In this document: positions 50,949-59,859 of the stretch, piece after piece
How positions within the stretch are numbered: the stretch's first letter is position 1
Layout of the letters: the number at the start of each line of letters is the position of its first letter
Source: Engelhardtia mirabilis
Lineage (GTDB): Bacteria > Planctomycetota > UBA1135 > GCA-002686595
DNA: 64,000 bases
Direction: 5' to 3'
Assembly (NCBI GenBank): GCA_007751255.1
Contig: CP036296.1
Location: forward strand, 4,774,001-4,838,000
Notes under the pieces: generated by a model
Database searches by the model: none
Told to the model about the DNA's origin: nothing
The model's input: the letters and a program-made list of their open reading frames with translations, nothing else
Made by a program: the position numbers and the translations under genes

Positions 50949-51770
50949 TCAGTCGGTCTCGGGCAGCATCAACAGCTCGATTCGTCGCACCTCGAGCGGA
51001 TGACTCTCGGCCTGGATCGAGATCCAGCCGTGGTCGAGCTCCAGGGCTGCACCAGCCTCGAGCAAGCGCGCCGCATCCGCATCGCCGGGGTCGAGCTGCA
51101 GGCCGCCGTACTCGAGCACGGGCTCGCCCTCGAGCCAGTGGACCACCCGCTCGGAGCCGTGGACCTCGAGCTCCAACAGCACCCACTCGTCCCCGTGGTA
51201 GGTGTGCGAGGTCGAGTCGGTGCAGTGGCGCGTGATCAGCTCGCCCCCCATCTCCACGTGGGTGCCCGGCGTGCACAGGTTGCCGTTGTGCCGCTCATGG
51301 ACGCCGTCGCCGCCCAACATCTGGGCCTCGATCGAGACCGGGAACGACTGGTCCAGCCCCATCGTCGCGGGGTCCTGGCAATGCAGCATCACGCCGCTGT
51401 TGCGCAGAGCCCAGCCCGGCCCACCCGGGACCTGCTCACCCACGAAGCGGTACTCGATCCGCAGGCGGTAGTGCGACAGGGGCAGCTCGTGGAACAGGTG
51501 GCCGAAGCGCTCGGCGAAGTCGCCCTCGTAGTCGCCGTAGTCGACCACCAGCAGGCCATCGCGGACGCGGAAGGTCCGATCGGTATCACTGCCCAGGGGC
51601 TGGCCGACGAGCTTGGGCGTCCAACCGTCCAAGCTGGCGCCGTCGAAGAGCGCGATCCAATCCTCGCCCGCCTCCGACGCGGAGACCACGCCCCTGTCGG
51701 CGGCGCAGGAGGACAGGGCCATCAAACCACCGAGGAAGAGGACCTGGAGCACAGGTTGGGCGCGTCGCAT
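50949..51770 (-). CDS. DUF1080 (3-keto-disaccharide hydrolase-type) lipoprotein
   Basis: A protein of 273 residues. The ATG at 51770 opens with a lipoprotein signal ending in the lipobox LSSC (Cys about 22). The body is a DUF1080/3-keto-disaccharide-hydrolase beta-sandwich: WIALFDGASLDGWTP, then FRVRDGLLVVDYGDYEGDF, WALRNSGVMLHCQDP, VSIEAQMLGG and the closing GWISIQAESHPLEVRRIEL. Members are abundant in planctomycetes and some hydrolyse 3-keto-glycosides or bind sugars. It would sit on the outer or inner membrane surface. The gap of 119 bp to the upstream coiled-coil lipoprotein leaves cotranscription possible. Confidence 0.88.
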   Translation of the reverse strand: MRRAQPVLQVLFLGGLMALSSCAADRGVVSASEAGEDWIALFDGASLDGWTPKLVGQPLGSDTDRTFRVRDGLLVVDYGDYEGDFAERFGHLFHELPLSHYRLRIEYRFVGEQVPGGPGWALRNSGVMLHCQDPATMGLDQSFPVSIEAQMLGGDGVHERHNGNLCTPGTHVEMGGELITRHCTDSTSHTYHGDEWVLLELEVHGSERVVHWLEGEPVLEYGGLQLDPGDADAARLLEAGAALELDHGWISIQAESHPLEVRRIELLMLPETD

Positions 51771-51889
51771 GGCGCCATGTTGCCCACAGCAGCCGAGGTT
51801 CACCAGCGCGCGGGATGGACGAGTTCGCCCACCGTGGTCGGCGCAGGCCGCAGCAGCAACCGCTTCGACCACAGGCCGCGCCGCCCCCC

Positions 51890-53215
51890 CTACTGCAACC
51901 CGCCCAGCTCCTCGGTCAAGCGCATGAACTCCGCCTGCAGCTCGCTGTTCTCGAAGGCGCGCAGGCGCGGCACCTCGAGGTTCAGCAGCGTGTCCAGATC
52001 GCGCGCGCTCTCGCGCAGGATCTCGGCCACCTGGCTGGCCACCCGCACCGTCTCGTAGGTGTTGACCGCGTCGCGCAGGCGCGGTTGCAGGCGCGCGTTC
52101 TGCCGCTCCACGTCGGTGGCCTGGGCACTCAGGTACTCGACGTAGATCTCGGTGGCCTGGATCGTCAGGCGGTTGGCGGTGATGTTCTTGGCGCCGATGG
52201 TCGGGTCCCCGTCGCGGCGCAGGTTGCGCTCCGCCTGGACGATGTTGTCGCGCGCCTGGGAGGCCAGCTCGCGCAGGCGCGGAATCTGCTCCTCGCGCAC
52301 CTTGGCAACGAAGTCCAGCTGCAGGCGATCCATGATCCGGATCAGCACCACGTACACGCCGTAGTAGCGCCGCGCCGTCTCCAGGTTCTCGCCCGACTGC
52401 TCGGTCAGCTCCTGGAGCTGCTCGGTCACCAGGCGCACGTTGTCGAAGACCGCGCAGAGCTTGATGAACTCGTCGCCGGACACGGCCGCGAGCAGACCCT
52501 CGGCGGCCTCGCGGTCGAGCTCGACGCCCACCGCCCGCAGCTCGTCGACGAAGCGATCGACCAGCTCGTCGGACTCGCGACGCAGGCCCTCTAGCGTCTC
52601 TTGGTCCTGGGCGATGCGCGCGTCGTACTCCTCGACGGTGACGGTGATCGCATCCTCGATTGCGTTCACCTCGTCCGAGCGCGGGGCCGAGACCCGCGCC
52701 TCGCGGTCGCGGGCGAGGCGGCGTTCGAGCTCGCTCGCCTGGTCCTCGAGTCCGCGCAACTCGGTCCGCACGTCGTCCAGGGACGACAGCTCGAGGGCCT
52801 CGACGGCCTTGTCCAGCAGCCGATCGATGGACTCCTGGTTGTCGCGCTGGTCGCGCCCGAAGAGGCTGCGGCGCTCGAGGCTCCCGTGCTCCTCGTAGCG
52901 CTCGGCGGCCTCCTCGATCGGCGGCAGGACCTTGGAGAAGACCCGCCGCACGCGATCGCGACGGGCACGCTGCCACTCGGCGATCTGCTCCTCGGTCCAA
53001 CCCTCGAAGGGGTCGACGGGCTCCGGTTCGACGACGGGCGCCTGCACGCCCGCCGCGCCCTGCTGCCCGGCCACTTGGGAGGTGATGCTGCCGCGCCCAC
53101 CCCGACCGCTGCCGGACGTGCCCCCCGGGCCATCGCTCGCTGGCGCGCAGCCGATCAGGCCGAGCGCGGCCATGAGCACCGCGACGAGGGTGCTCCGTGC
53201 TTCGGATCTGACCAT
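51890..53215 (-). CDS. Coiled-coil lipoprotein of unknown function
   Basis: A protein of 441 residues with a lipoprotein signal (STLVAVLMAALGLIGC, lipid Cys at 23). A low-complexity Gly/Ser linker follows (about 30-55). Residues from about 75 to the end are almost entirely charged helix and predicted coiled coil (SELERRLARDREARV; TLEGLRRESDELVDRFVDEL; ENLETARRYYG; EQIPRLRELASQARDNIVQAERNL). A late stretch (TIGAKNITANRLTIQATEIYVEYL) resembles the cell-surface helical proteins found near toxic-anion-resistance (TelA-like) families, but similarity is weak. It starts 65 bp after the TonB gene, so it is likely part of the TPR-ExbB-ExbD-TonB transcript. Confidence 0.7.
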   Translation of the reverse strand: MVRSEARSTLVAVLMAALGLIGCAPASDGPGGTSGSGRGGRGSITSQVAGQQGAAGVQAPVVEPEPVDPFEGWTEEQIAEWQRARRDRVRRVFSKVLPPIEEAAERYEEHGSLERRSLFGRDQRDNQESIDRLLDKAVEALELSSLDDVRTELRGLEDQASELERRLARDREARVSAPRSDEVNAIEDAITVTVEEYDARIAQDQETLEGLRRESDELVDRFVDELRAVGVELDREAAEGLLAAVSGDEFIKLCAVFDNVRLVTEQLQELTEQSGENLETARRYYGVYVVLIRIMDRLQLDFVAKVREEQIPRLRELASQARDNIVQAERNLRRDGDPTIGAKNITANRLTIQATEIYVEYLSAQATDVERQNARLQPRLRDAVNTYETVRVASQVAEILRESARDLDTLLNLEVPRLRAFENSELQAEFMRLTEELGGLQ

Positions 53216-53280
53216 GGGCTACTTCTACGCCAAGCGTGCGGGAGGATTCCACCCGCGGCGCTCCTCGAGCGGCCGGGATC

Positions 53281-54144
53281 TCAGGGCGGGTTCGTGCCGA
53301 ACCCGATGCTCACGCGGAACTTCTTGCCGACCCAACCCCGCGCGGAGAGCTGCGACAGGGGAAAGCGCCACAGTCGCAGGGCGCGCTCGGCCCCGTCATC
53401 GAGGAGCCAGTGACCGCCGCTCTGGAGCCGCACGATGTTCTCGGCGCGGCCGAGGCTGTTGACGGTGAACTCGAAGCGCACGATGCCCTTGACGCCCCGT
53501 GCTGCCAGCTCCGGCGGGTAGGCGGGAGAGATGCGAATTACCGACAGGGCGTCGAGAGTCGCCGTGTCGAGCCCGATGGCTCGATCCCCGTCGGCCGCGC
53601 CGGTGTCCCGCGCCTGCTGCCCACCGCTGCCGGCCAGCTCCCCCGCCCCCGACTCGTCCGGACCCTCGGTCGGGTCGTCGGCGGACTCGCTCCCGGCCAG
53701 GTTCGGTTGGTTGGGCGACCCCGACTCCGGTGTCGGCGCGGCGGGCAGCGACTCGGGCGCGCCGAGGACCGACTCGCGCAGGGTTTCGCGGGTCGGGGCC
53801 TGGCCGCTGCGCCCCGCGCCGAGATCGCCCAGGGTCGGCCCGCCCCCGAGGGACGAGCCGCTCGGGCCCTGGGGTCGCGGTGACAAGAGCGGGATCGGCG
53901 TGGTCGTGGCCGACCGCCCCGCGCCGCCGGCCTCGACCAGGATCGGCACGCGCTCGGAGCCCCGCCGTGCCAGCAGCAGGCGGGCCTGGTCCGGCGTCAG
54001 GGCGACGACCTTGAAGTCACCGCGTGGCCCCATCCCGTGGCCCAGGGCCAGGGGCTTCGCGTCGAGGGAGTCGGATCCCATCAACAGCACCCCGGCATGG
54101 ACCAAGGCCGCCACCAGCAGCGCCGCGCGCCAGTCGCGCCCCAT
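53281..54144 (-). CDS. TonB-like energy transducer
   Basis: A protein of 287 residues. One N-terminal membrane helix (ALLVAALVHAGVLLMGS) is followed by a ~160-residue periplasmic spacer rich in Pro, Gly and Ser. The C-terminal ~90 residues form a TonB_C domain: ISPAYPPELAARGVKGIVRFEFTV with the usual YPxxA motif, then LDDGAERALRLWRF. Its start overlaps the ExbD stop by ATGA, so it works with the ExbB/ExbD pair encoded just upstream. The complex transmits the proton gradient to an outer-membrane receptor or to envelope proteins; no TonB-dependent receptor lies in the window. Confidence 0.85.
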   Translation of the reverse strand: MGRDWRAALLVAALVHAGVLLMGSDSLDAKPLALGHGMGPRGDFKVVALTPDQARLLLARRGSERVPILVEAGGAGRSATTTPIPLLSPRPQGPSGSSLGGGPTLGDLGAGRSGQAPTRETLRESVLGAPESLPAAPTPESGSPNQPNLAGSESADDPTEGPDESGAGELAGSGGQQARDTGAADGDRAIGLDTATLDALSVIRISPAYPPELAARGVKGIVRFEFTVNSLGRAENIVRLQSGGHWLLDDGAERALRLWRFPLSQLSARGWVGKKFRVSIGFGTNPP

Positions 54145-54587
54145 CAGCCGTCTCCACCGCTGAGCGGCGCGGGCTCGGCCACCAACAGAACTTGGCCCGC
54201 GCCCTCCGCGCGCACCGCGTCGAGCAGCTCGGCCACGTCCCCGTGGCGCGCCTCGCGGTCGGCCTGCAGCAGGACCTGCAACTCGGGATCGGCGGAGAGC
54301 GACGCGCGCAGCCGCTCCCGCAGTCCCGCGAGGGTCGTCTCTTCACCCGCCGCGAACAGGCGGCCCTGGGCGTCGACGCCCAGCAGCAGCACCGCCGGCA
54401 CGTCGGCCTGCACTCCGGTGGCCATGGCCGGTAGGTCCACCGGCACGGCGTAGGAGCGCACCATGCGAACCACCGAGAGCAGGAACACCGCCAGCAACAG
54501 GAACACCACGTCGAGCAGCGGCAGCATCTCGACGCGCGCGCCGCGCTCCCAACGGGCCGCGCGCGATCGGGGCCGCGAGGCTCTCAC
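54144..54587 (-). CDS. exbD: ExbD/TolR family biopolymer transport protein
   Basis: A protein of 147 residues with a GTG start that overlaps the ExbB stop (GTGA). A single helix (MLPLLDVVFLLLAVFLLSVV, about 21-40) includes the conserved Asp of the family (LLDVVF), which carries protons. The periplasmic domain contains VLLLGVDAQGRLF, LQVLLQADREARHGDVAELLDAVRAEGAGQVLLV, matching ExbD/TolR. The N-terminal segment before the helix is Arg-rich. It forms the stator/rotor-like motor with ExbB and energises the TonB protein encoded next. Confidence 0.87.
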   Translation of the reverse strand: MRASRPRSRAARWERGARVEMLPLLDVVFLLLAVFLLSVVRMVRSYAVPVDLPAMATGVQADVPAVLLLGVDAQGRLFAAGEETTLAGLRERLRASLSADPELQVLLQADREARHGDVAELLDAVRAEGAGQVLLVAEPAPLSGGDG

Positions 54588-55099
54588 CCGCGCGCCTCCG
54601 AGTCCTCGCCGACGATGCGCCAGTCCCGCTCCAGACGCCCGATGCGCCGGCCGACCGCCGCGCGTAGAGCGTTGAACGGCAGCAGCGCCAGGAGCGCGAT
54701 GGCCAGGCCCGTGGCGGTCGTGATCAGTGCCTGGGCCACGCCGCCCGAGATCGCCAGGGGATCCACCGCCCCGTCGGCGGCGAGCAGCTCGAAGCTGTCG
54801 ATGATGCCGAGCACGGTGCCGAGGATCCCGAGCATCGGCGCGGCGGTGACCGCGGTGTCGAGCCAGCCCAACCCGCGCGACAGGCGCCCTTCCTCGCGGT
54901 CGAGCAGGCGTTCGATCTCCGACTGGCGGCGACCGGGAACGCCCAGGCGTTTGCAGGCCGATTGCAGTGCGTCCGCGCTGCTGACCCGCGCCTCGCGCAG
55001 CCAGAACAGCAGGCGCTCAACGACGATCGTCAGGGTCACGAACGAAACCGCCAGGAGCGGCCACATGATCGGCCCGCCGCGCTCGATCCAGGCGCTCAT
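54584..55099 (-). CDS. exbB: ExbB/TolQ/MotA family proton-channel protein
   Basis: A protein of 171 residues. The ATG at 55099 overlaps the stop of the TPR gene (ATGA). An N-terminal helix (IMWPLLAVSFVTLTIVVERLLFWL) and the family block APMLGILGTVLGIIDSFELL and ISGGVAQALITTATGLAIALLALLPFNAL are present, with the conserved Thr and Pro residues of the ExbB pore. It is shorter than Escherichia coli ExbB (about 240) and lacks most of the first cytoplasmic loop. It forms the pentameric channel around the ExbD helix. Confidence 0.87.
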   Translation of the reverse strand: MSAWIERGGPIMWPLLAVSFVTLTIVVERLLFWLREARVSSADALQSACKRLGVPGRRQSEIERLLDREEGRLSRGLGWLDTAVTAAPMLGILGTVLGIIDSFELLAADGAVDPLAISGGVAQALITTATGLAIALLALLPFNALRAAVGRRIGRLERDWRIVGEDSEARG

Positions 55100-56565
55100 T
55101 CGACCTCCTGCAGCCAGGCGCGCACCTGGGCGTCCTCCCCGGCCACGGCCAGGAAGCGCCGGTAGGCGGCCGCCGCACGGGCACGGTCGCCGAGACGGAA
55201 GTGGTAGTCGTTGCCGAGCTGCATCCAGGCCTGGGCCATGTCCGGCTGGGCGGCTACCGCGGCCTCGTAGGCCGCGACGGCTTCGGTGTAGCGGCCCAGG
55301 CGATCGAGCACGGCGCCGCGGTTGAACTGGGCCAATCCGCTCAACTCGCCGCTCGCGGCCCGTTCGAAGTCGGCGGCGGCCAGCTCGAGCTGACCCAGGG
55401 CGAAGCGCGCCAGGGCCCGTTCGTAGAAGGCGCGGGCCGGCCCGCCGGCGGCGCACAGGGGCTCGAGCACGGCGATCGCCTCGGACTCGCGCCCGCCGCG
55501 GCGCAGGGCCTCCGCGCGCAGCAGTTGGAGCTCGGCCGTCGCACCCTGCTCGCCCAGCAGCTCGAGCGCTTCGCCGACGCGGCCGTCGTCCAGGGCGCGG
55601 CGACCGAGCCAAGCCCGGGCCAGGTTGTCGTCGTCACGCTCGAGGCGCGAGCGCAGCAGAGTCTCGACCAGGCGATCGGACTCGCCCAAGAGCTCGACCG
55701 TGGCGTCCAGGGCCGCGGCCGACGCGCCGTCGCGATCGAGCGCCGCCAGGGAGGCGCGCAGGGCCTGTAGCTCGCGCCCCGAGGCCCGAGCCGCACGCGC
55801 CGCGAGCACCAGCGCATCGACGTCGGGAGCGCTGGACGGCGCGACCAGCCAGGGATCCGCCGCATTGACTGCGCGGCCCGCGCGGCCGGCGTCCAGGGCG
55901 ATCTCGATCGTCGCCCGCCGGACGGAGCCGATCGCGTCGTCCCCCGCCAGGGCGGCCTCCAACTCGGCCAGCGCCGCGTCCACGTGCCCCTGGGCCGCGC
56001 GCAGACGCGCGTCGGAAGCCACCGCCCAGGCCAGGTCGGGCGCCTGGAGCCGCAGTCGCGTCAACTGCGCGCGCGCCTCTTCGGGGCGTCCGCTCGAGCG
56101 CAGGAGCTCGATCAGCTCGGCCCGCGCCGGGCCACTGGCCGGGTAGAGCGCCAGGGCCCCGCGGGCGTCCTGCTCGGCCCCGCTCCGGTCTCCGGCTCCC
56201 ACCTTCGCGCGGGCCCGAGCGGTCAGGGCTCGGGCCGACTCGCCGCGCGCGGCGATCAACTCGTCCAACGCCTCGATCGCCTCGCCGTGGCGGCCGAGGT
56301 CCACCAAGAGCTCCGCACGCACCAGCCACGCCGCTGGATCGCGGGGAGCCACCGAGAGGGCGCGATCGGCCGCCGCCAGGGCCGTGTCGAGATGCCCCGC
56401 CGCGCGCTCGAGCGCCGAGCTCTCGAGCGCGCTCGCCAGGGGGTCGTAGCCCACGACCGAAGGCTCCGTCTGCGCAGCGCTCGCTCCCCATCCGCCGGCG
56501 GCGCCGACGAGGACCCCGGCCAGGGCCCCCAGGGCGATCCCCCCGATTCGATTCCTGAGCCTCAT
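55096..56565 (-). CDS. TPR-repeat protein, first gene of ExbB-ExbD-TonB operon
   Basis: A protein of 489 residues with an N-terminal export helix (IGGIALGALAGVLVGAAGGWGASA). At least ten tetratricopeptide repeats follow, such as HLDTALAAADRALSVAPRDPAAW, HGEAIEALDELIAARGES and RYTEAVAAYEAAVAAQPDMAQAW. The start at 56565 is chosen because it opens with the signal; a longer frame crosses the divergent promoter. TPR proteins scaffold complexes. Four genes (TPR, ExbB, ExbD, TonB) overlap one after another by 4 nt, so the TPR protein is likely a periplasmic part of the same envelope-energising machine. Confidence 0.82.
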   Translation of the reverse strand: MRLRNRIGGIALGALAGVLVGAAGGWGASAAQTEPSVVGYDPLASALESSALERAAGHLDTALAAADRALSVAPRDPAAWLVRAELLVDLGRHGEAIEALDELIAARGESARALTARARAKVGAGDRSGAEQDARGALALYPASGPARAELIELLRSSGRPEEARAQLTRLRLQAPDLAWAVASDARLRAAQGHVDAALAELEAALAGDDAIGSVRRATIEIALDAGRAGRAVNAADPWLVAPSSAPDVDALVLAARAARASGRELQALRASLAALDRDGASAAALDATVELLGESDRLVETLLRSRLERDDDNLARAWLGRRALDDGRVGEALELLGEQGATAELQLLRAEALRRGGRESEAIAVLEPLCAAGGPARAFYERALARFALGQLELAAADFERAASGELSGLAQFNRGAVLDRLGRYTEAVAAYEAAVAAQPDMAQAWMQLGNDYHFRLGDRARAAAAYRRFLAVAGEDAQVRAWLQEVE

Positions 56566-56671
56566 GGCCGCCAGTCTCGCAGGCGACGGCCCGGGCACCA
56601 ACCGCCGATCCCGCCCGGGTCCCGCAGGACCTCGAAAGGCTCGTCTTCCGGCCACGCCGACCCGGGACCAC

Positions 56672-56688
56672 GGGCTTAACATGAGCCC
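56672..56688. promoter_or_regulatory. Small inverted repeat abutting the response-regulator start
   Basis: GGGCT (56672-56676) and AGCCC (56684-56688) flank TAACATG and end one base before the ATG at 56689. It lies in the divergent region of 123 bp between the TPR operon and the two-component genes. It could be an operator or a translation-blocking hairpin; at 5-bp arms it may also be chance. Confidence 0.25.
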
Positions 56689-57357
56689 ATGCGCCTGCTC
56701 GTGGTTGACGACGATCCGCGACTTCGAGACTACGTCGGCCGCGGCCTGCGCGAGGCCGGACACGAGTGCGAGACGGCGGCCGATGGCGCCGAGGCCCGGG
56801 CCGCCGTCAAGGCTGGCGGCTTCGACGTCGTGCTGCTCGACGTGATGCTGCCGGACGAGGACGGTTGGAGCGTCCTGAACGACCTGCGGAGCCAAGGCGA
56901 CGAGACTCCCGTGATCTTCGTTACCGCCCGTGACGCCGTGGCCGAGCGCGTTCGCGGCCTCGATGCTGGCGCGGACGACTACCTGATCAAGCCCTTCGCC
57001 TTCGACGAGCTGCTCGCCCGCGTGACGGCGGTGGTCCGTCGCAGGCAGGGTTCAGCGATGGTGCGCGGCCCCCTGCGGATCGACCCGATCGATCGCCACG
57101 CGGACCTGGGCGGTCACCGCATCGATCTCAGTCCGCGCGAATTCGACCTGCTGGTGGCCCTGGCCCGCGCCGACGGGCGGACCCTTTCGCGGCCGGACCT
57201 GTTGCGCTCGGTCTGGGGCATCGAGTTCGATCCGGGAACGAACACCGTCGACGTGCACGTGGGTCGCCTGCGACGTCGATTGGGCTCCGCGGCGAGCTGC
57301 ATCCAAACCGTCGTGGGCGAGGGCTATCGGCTGCAATCGGGCGAGGCGGCGCATTGA
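56689..57357 (+). CDS. OmpR/PhoB family response regulator
   Basis: A protein of 222 residues. The receiver domain has the acidic pair VVDDDP (6-9), the phospho-acceptor Asp51 in LLDVMLPDEDGW, Thr/Ala at VTARD and Lys101 in YLIKPFAF. The C-terminal winged helix (LSPREFDLLVALARADGRTLSRPDLLRSVWG, then NTVDVHVGRLRRRLG and VVGEGYRL) is OmpR/PhoB-type and binds DNA after phosphorylation. The stop overlaps the kinase start (TTGA), so regulator and kinase are translated together. Targets are unknown. Confidence 0.92.
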   Translation: MRLLVVDDDPRLRDYVGRGLREAGHECETAADGAEARAAVKAGGFDVVLLDVMLPDEDGWSVLNDLRSQGDETPVIFVTARDAVAERVRGLDAGADDYLIKPFAFDELLARVTAVVRRRQGSAMVRGPLRIDPIDRHADLGGHRIDLSPREFDLLVALARADGRTLSRPDLLRSVWGIEFDPGTNTVDVHVGRLRRRLGSAASCIQTVVGEGYRLQSGEAAH

Positions 57358-58748
57358 AGTCACCGGGCTGGACCCTGCGCAACCGCCTGCGGTTGACCTT
57401 CGGCCTGCTCTCAGTCGGTCTGGTCGTGGCGATCGGGCTGGTCAGCACCTGGTGGCTGGGCCAGGGGGCGCTCGACCAACTGGCGGCCCTCTCCCAGGAA
57501 GAGGTGCACGAGTTCAGCGTGCTCTTCGACACCGGCAATCGCTCCGACGAGCTGGCGAAGTCGATCGCGTTGCAGTTGGACGCCGAGCACATCGACGTCG
57601 AGCTCGGCTGGCGGGTCAAGCCCGCGGGGGCTCCGGTCTACGTGATCGATCCCCACGGGCTCCTGCCCCGCCTGCCCGCGGGTGGCCTCCAGGACGACGG
57701 TCCGGTGCACCTCGAGCGCGGCGTGGTGGCGTTCGGGATGACGACGCAGGAGGGCACGCGCGTCGAGTTGGTGCTCGACGGGATGGAGTTGGTCGATCGC
57801 CTGCGAGGCTTCGAGTGGGCGCTGGTCGTGCTGCTCTTGGGCGCCCTCGCCCTGGGCTGCAGCGTGGGCGAGTTCGCGAGCCGCCGGGTCGCGGCCATGT
57901 TGGCCGGGGTGGCCAGCGCGGTGCGCGCCCAGCGCGATGCGGAGTCGCCGCTCGAAGTGCTCTTGGAACACCCTCCCGAGGAGGTGCGCGAGGTGGCCGA
58001 GGAGCTGCAGCGGATGCTGGAGCGGATCCGCGCCGAGAACGAGAGCGCGCGAGTGATGACCGCCGGCCTGGCCCACGAACTGCGGGCCCCGATCCAGAAC
58101 CTGATCGGCGAGACCGAGGTGTGCCTGATGTCCGAGCGCGAGCCGGCGGAGTACGCGGGCGTGCTCGGCGAACAGCTCGGTTCCCTGCACGAGTTGGCCG
58201 ACGCCGTCGACAACCTCTTGGCCCTGTGCCGCGATCGGCAGACGACCGAACCCACGCGGGCGGAGCGCTTCGACCTGACCCACGAGATCGAGCTGCGTTC
58301 AGGCCGTTGGCGCCGCAGCGCCGAGCGGGCTGGGGTCGACCTGCGCTTCGAGCTGGGTGGCGGTCTGGCCCTCGACGGCGACCGCGAGGCGATCCTGCGC
58401 GCGGTCCGCAACCTCGTGGCCAACGCCCTGTCGGTCTCCCCGGTTGGCGCCGCGGTCGAAGTCTGCCTGCGCGGCGACGCGAAATCGGTCGAGCTGACCG
58501 TCGACGACCGCGGACCGGGCATCCCCGCAACCGAACGGACGCGGGTCTTCGAACCCTTCTATCGCGGCGCTTCCGCGGCCGGCAAGCGGGCCGGCTACGG
58601 CCTCGGGTTGGCGCTGGTGCGAGCCGCCGTCGACGCCCACCGCGGCTCGGTCCAGATCGAGGAGCGCAGCGGCGGCGGCACGCGCTTTCGCCTGACGTTG
58701 CCGCGCGCCGGTGGGGCCACCCCCCACCAGGGCCTCGGCGCCGCCTGA
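57354..58748 (+). CDS. Two-component sensor histidine kinase
   Basis: A protein of 464 residues from a TTG start overlapping the regulator stop. Two membrane helices (about 16-36 and 154-174) enclose a ~115-residue periplasmic sensor domain. A HAMP-like linker follows, then the H-box GLAHELRAPIQNL with His241. The ATPase part has the N-box AVRNLVANALSV, G1 VDDRGPGIP and G2 GYGLGLALVRAAVDAH. All catalytic boxes are intact. It phosphorylates the response regulator encoded just before it. The signal is unknown. It ends 1 bp from the convergent ApbE gene. Confidence 0.9.
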   Translation: MKSPGWTLRNRLRLTFGLLSVGLVVAIGLVSTWWLGQGALDQLAALSQEEVHEFSVLFDTGNRSDELAKSIALQLDAEHIDVELGWRVKPAGAPVYVIDPHGLLPRLPAGGLQDDGPVHLERGVVAFGMTTQEGTRVELVLDGMELVDRLRGFEWALVVLLLGALALGCSVGEFASRRVAAMLAGVASAVRAQRDAESPLEVLLEHPPEEVREVAEELQRMLERIRAENESARVMTAGLAHELRAPIQNLIGETEVCLMSEREPAEYAGVLGEQLGSLHELADAVDNLLALCRDRQTTEPTRAERFDLTHEIELRSGRWRRSAERAGVDLRFELGGGLALDGDREAILRAVRNLVANALSVSPVGAAVEVCLRGDAKSVELTVDDRGPGIPATERTRVFEPFYRGASAAGKRAGYGLGLALVRAAVDAHRGSVQIEERSGGGTRFRLTLPRAGGATPHQGLGAA

Positions 58749-58749
58749 G

Positions 58750-59859
58750 TCAGGGCCGCTCGTCCGCCCGCGGCAGGCCGCTGGACAGGTGCATTTCACC
58801 GTTCAGGTCGACGATCAGCGCCTCGACGCGCTCCATGCGCTCGATCAGCTCGAGCCCCTGCTCAGGGCCCATCACGCACAGGGCCGTGGCGAGCGCGTCG
58901 CACAGCCCCGCCTCGGGACCGATCACCGTGGCGCTCATGGCGCCGGTCGCCGGGCGGCCCGTGCGCGGATCGAGGATGTGGTGGTAGCGCACGCCGTCCA
59001 ATTCGAAGAAGCGCTCGTAGTCGCCGCTGGTGACCACCGCGATGTTGGCCAGGGGAATCACCGCCAGCACGTCCCCGCGCCGACGCGGGTGACGCACCGC
59101 GATCTGCCACACCTCCCCGTGCTTGCGGCCGATCACGCGCAGGTCACCGCCCGCGTCGACCATGCCGTGCTCGATGCCGTGCTCGCGCAGCACCGCCAGG
59201 GCGCGGTCGACACCGTAGCCCTTGGCGATCCCGCCCAGGCCCAGGACGGTACCGGCTTCCAGCTCCACCGTCGAAGCGGCCAGGTCGACCTTCACGCGGC
59301 CGTAGCCGACGTGCTCGAGGGCAGTCGCGATGTCCTCGCCCGCGGGGATCGTCGGCACCGGCGCCTTGAAGTCCCACAGCTTCCCGGCCGAATACCACGT
59401 CGGGTCGAAGGCACCGCCGGTGGCCTCGGCCACCCGCAGGGACTGGTCGATGATCTGCGCCAGCTCGCGTTCGACGACCACCGGACCTTGCCCGCTGCGA
59501 GCGTTGAGCTCGGTCAGTGGCGAGGTGCGCCAGGTGGTCATCAAGTCCTCGATGCGGCGCAGCTCGGCCTCGGCGGCGTCCAGGGCGGCGTCGAGGCGCT
59601 CGGCGTCGGCGCCCAGGGCCTCGAGCATGAAGGTCGTGCCCATCACCCCGCCGCGGCGCTCGCGCAGGATCAGCCCATCGGCCGCCGCCGGTTCGCTGAC
59701 TGCGGGCTCTTGGCTCCCACCCGCCTGGACCGCGACCTCACCCGCGGGGGCCAGCGATCGATGGACTCCCGCCGGCCCGGCGCAGGCGGCGGAAACAACC
59801 GCGACCAGCCCCAGGCCCCACCGTGCCAGTCGGCGCCGTGCCGGGCCGCGCAGGATCAC
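58750..59859 (-). CDS. apbE: FAD:protein FMN transferase (ApbE), lipoprotein
   Basis: A protein of 369 residues. The GTG at 59859 overlaps the thioredoxin-like stop (GTGA) and opens with a lipoprotein signal (WGLGLVAVVSAAC). The ApbE core includes VMGTTFMLEALG, LMTTWRTSPLTELNA, GAFDPTWYSAGKLWDF, DAGGDLRVIG and YHHILDPRTGRPATG, with the Mg-binding TALCVMGPEQGL region. The enzyme attaches FMN from FAD to a threonine in exported flavoproteins. Its genomic partner is the DUF4266-DUF3570-thioredoxin set, a recurrent arrangement. No target flavoprotein with the usual D-x-T-T motif was recognised in this window. Confidence 0.9.
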   Translation of the reverse strand: MILRGPARRRLARWGLGLVAVVSAACAGPAGVHRSLAPAGEVAVQAGGSQEPAVSEPAAADGLILRERRGGVMGTTFMLEALGADAERLDAALDAAEAELRRIEDLMTTWRTSPLTELNARSGQGPVVVERELAQIIDQSLRVAEATGGAFDPTWYSAGKLWDFKAPVPTIPAGEDIATALEHVGYGRVKVDLAASTVELEAGTVLGLGGIAKGYGVDRALAVLREHGIEHGMVDAGGDLRVIGRKHGEVWQIAVRHPRRRGDVLAVIPLANIAVVTSGDYERFFELDGVRYHHILDPRTGRPATGAMSATVIGPEAGLCDALATALCVMGPEQGLELIERMERVEALIVDLNGEMHLSSGLPRADERP

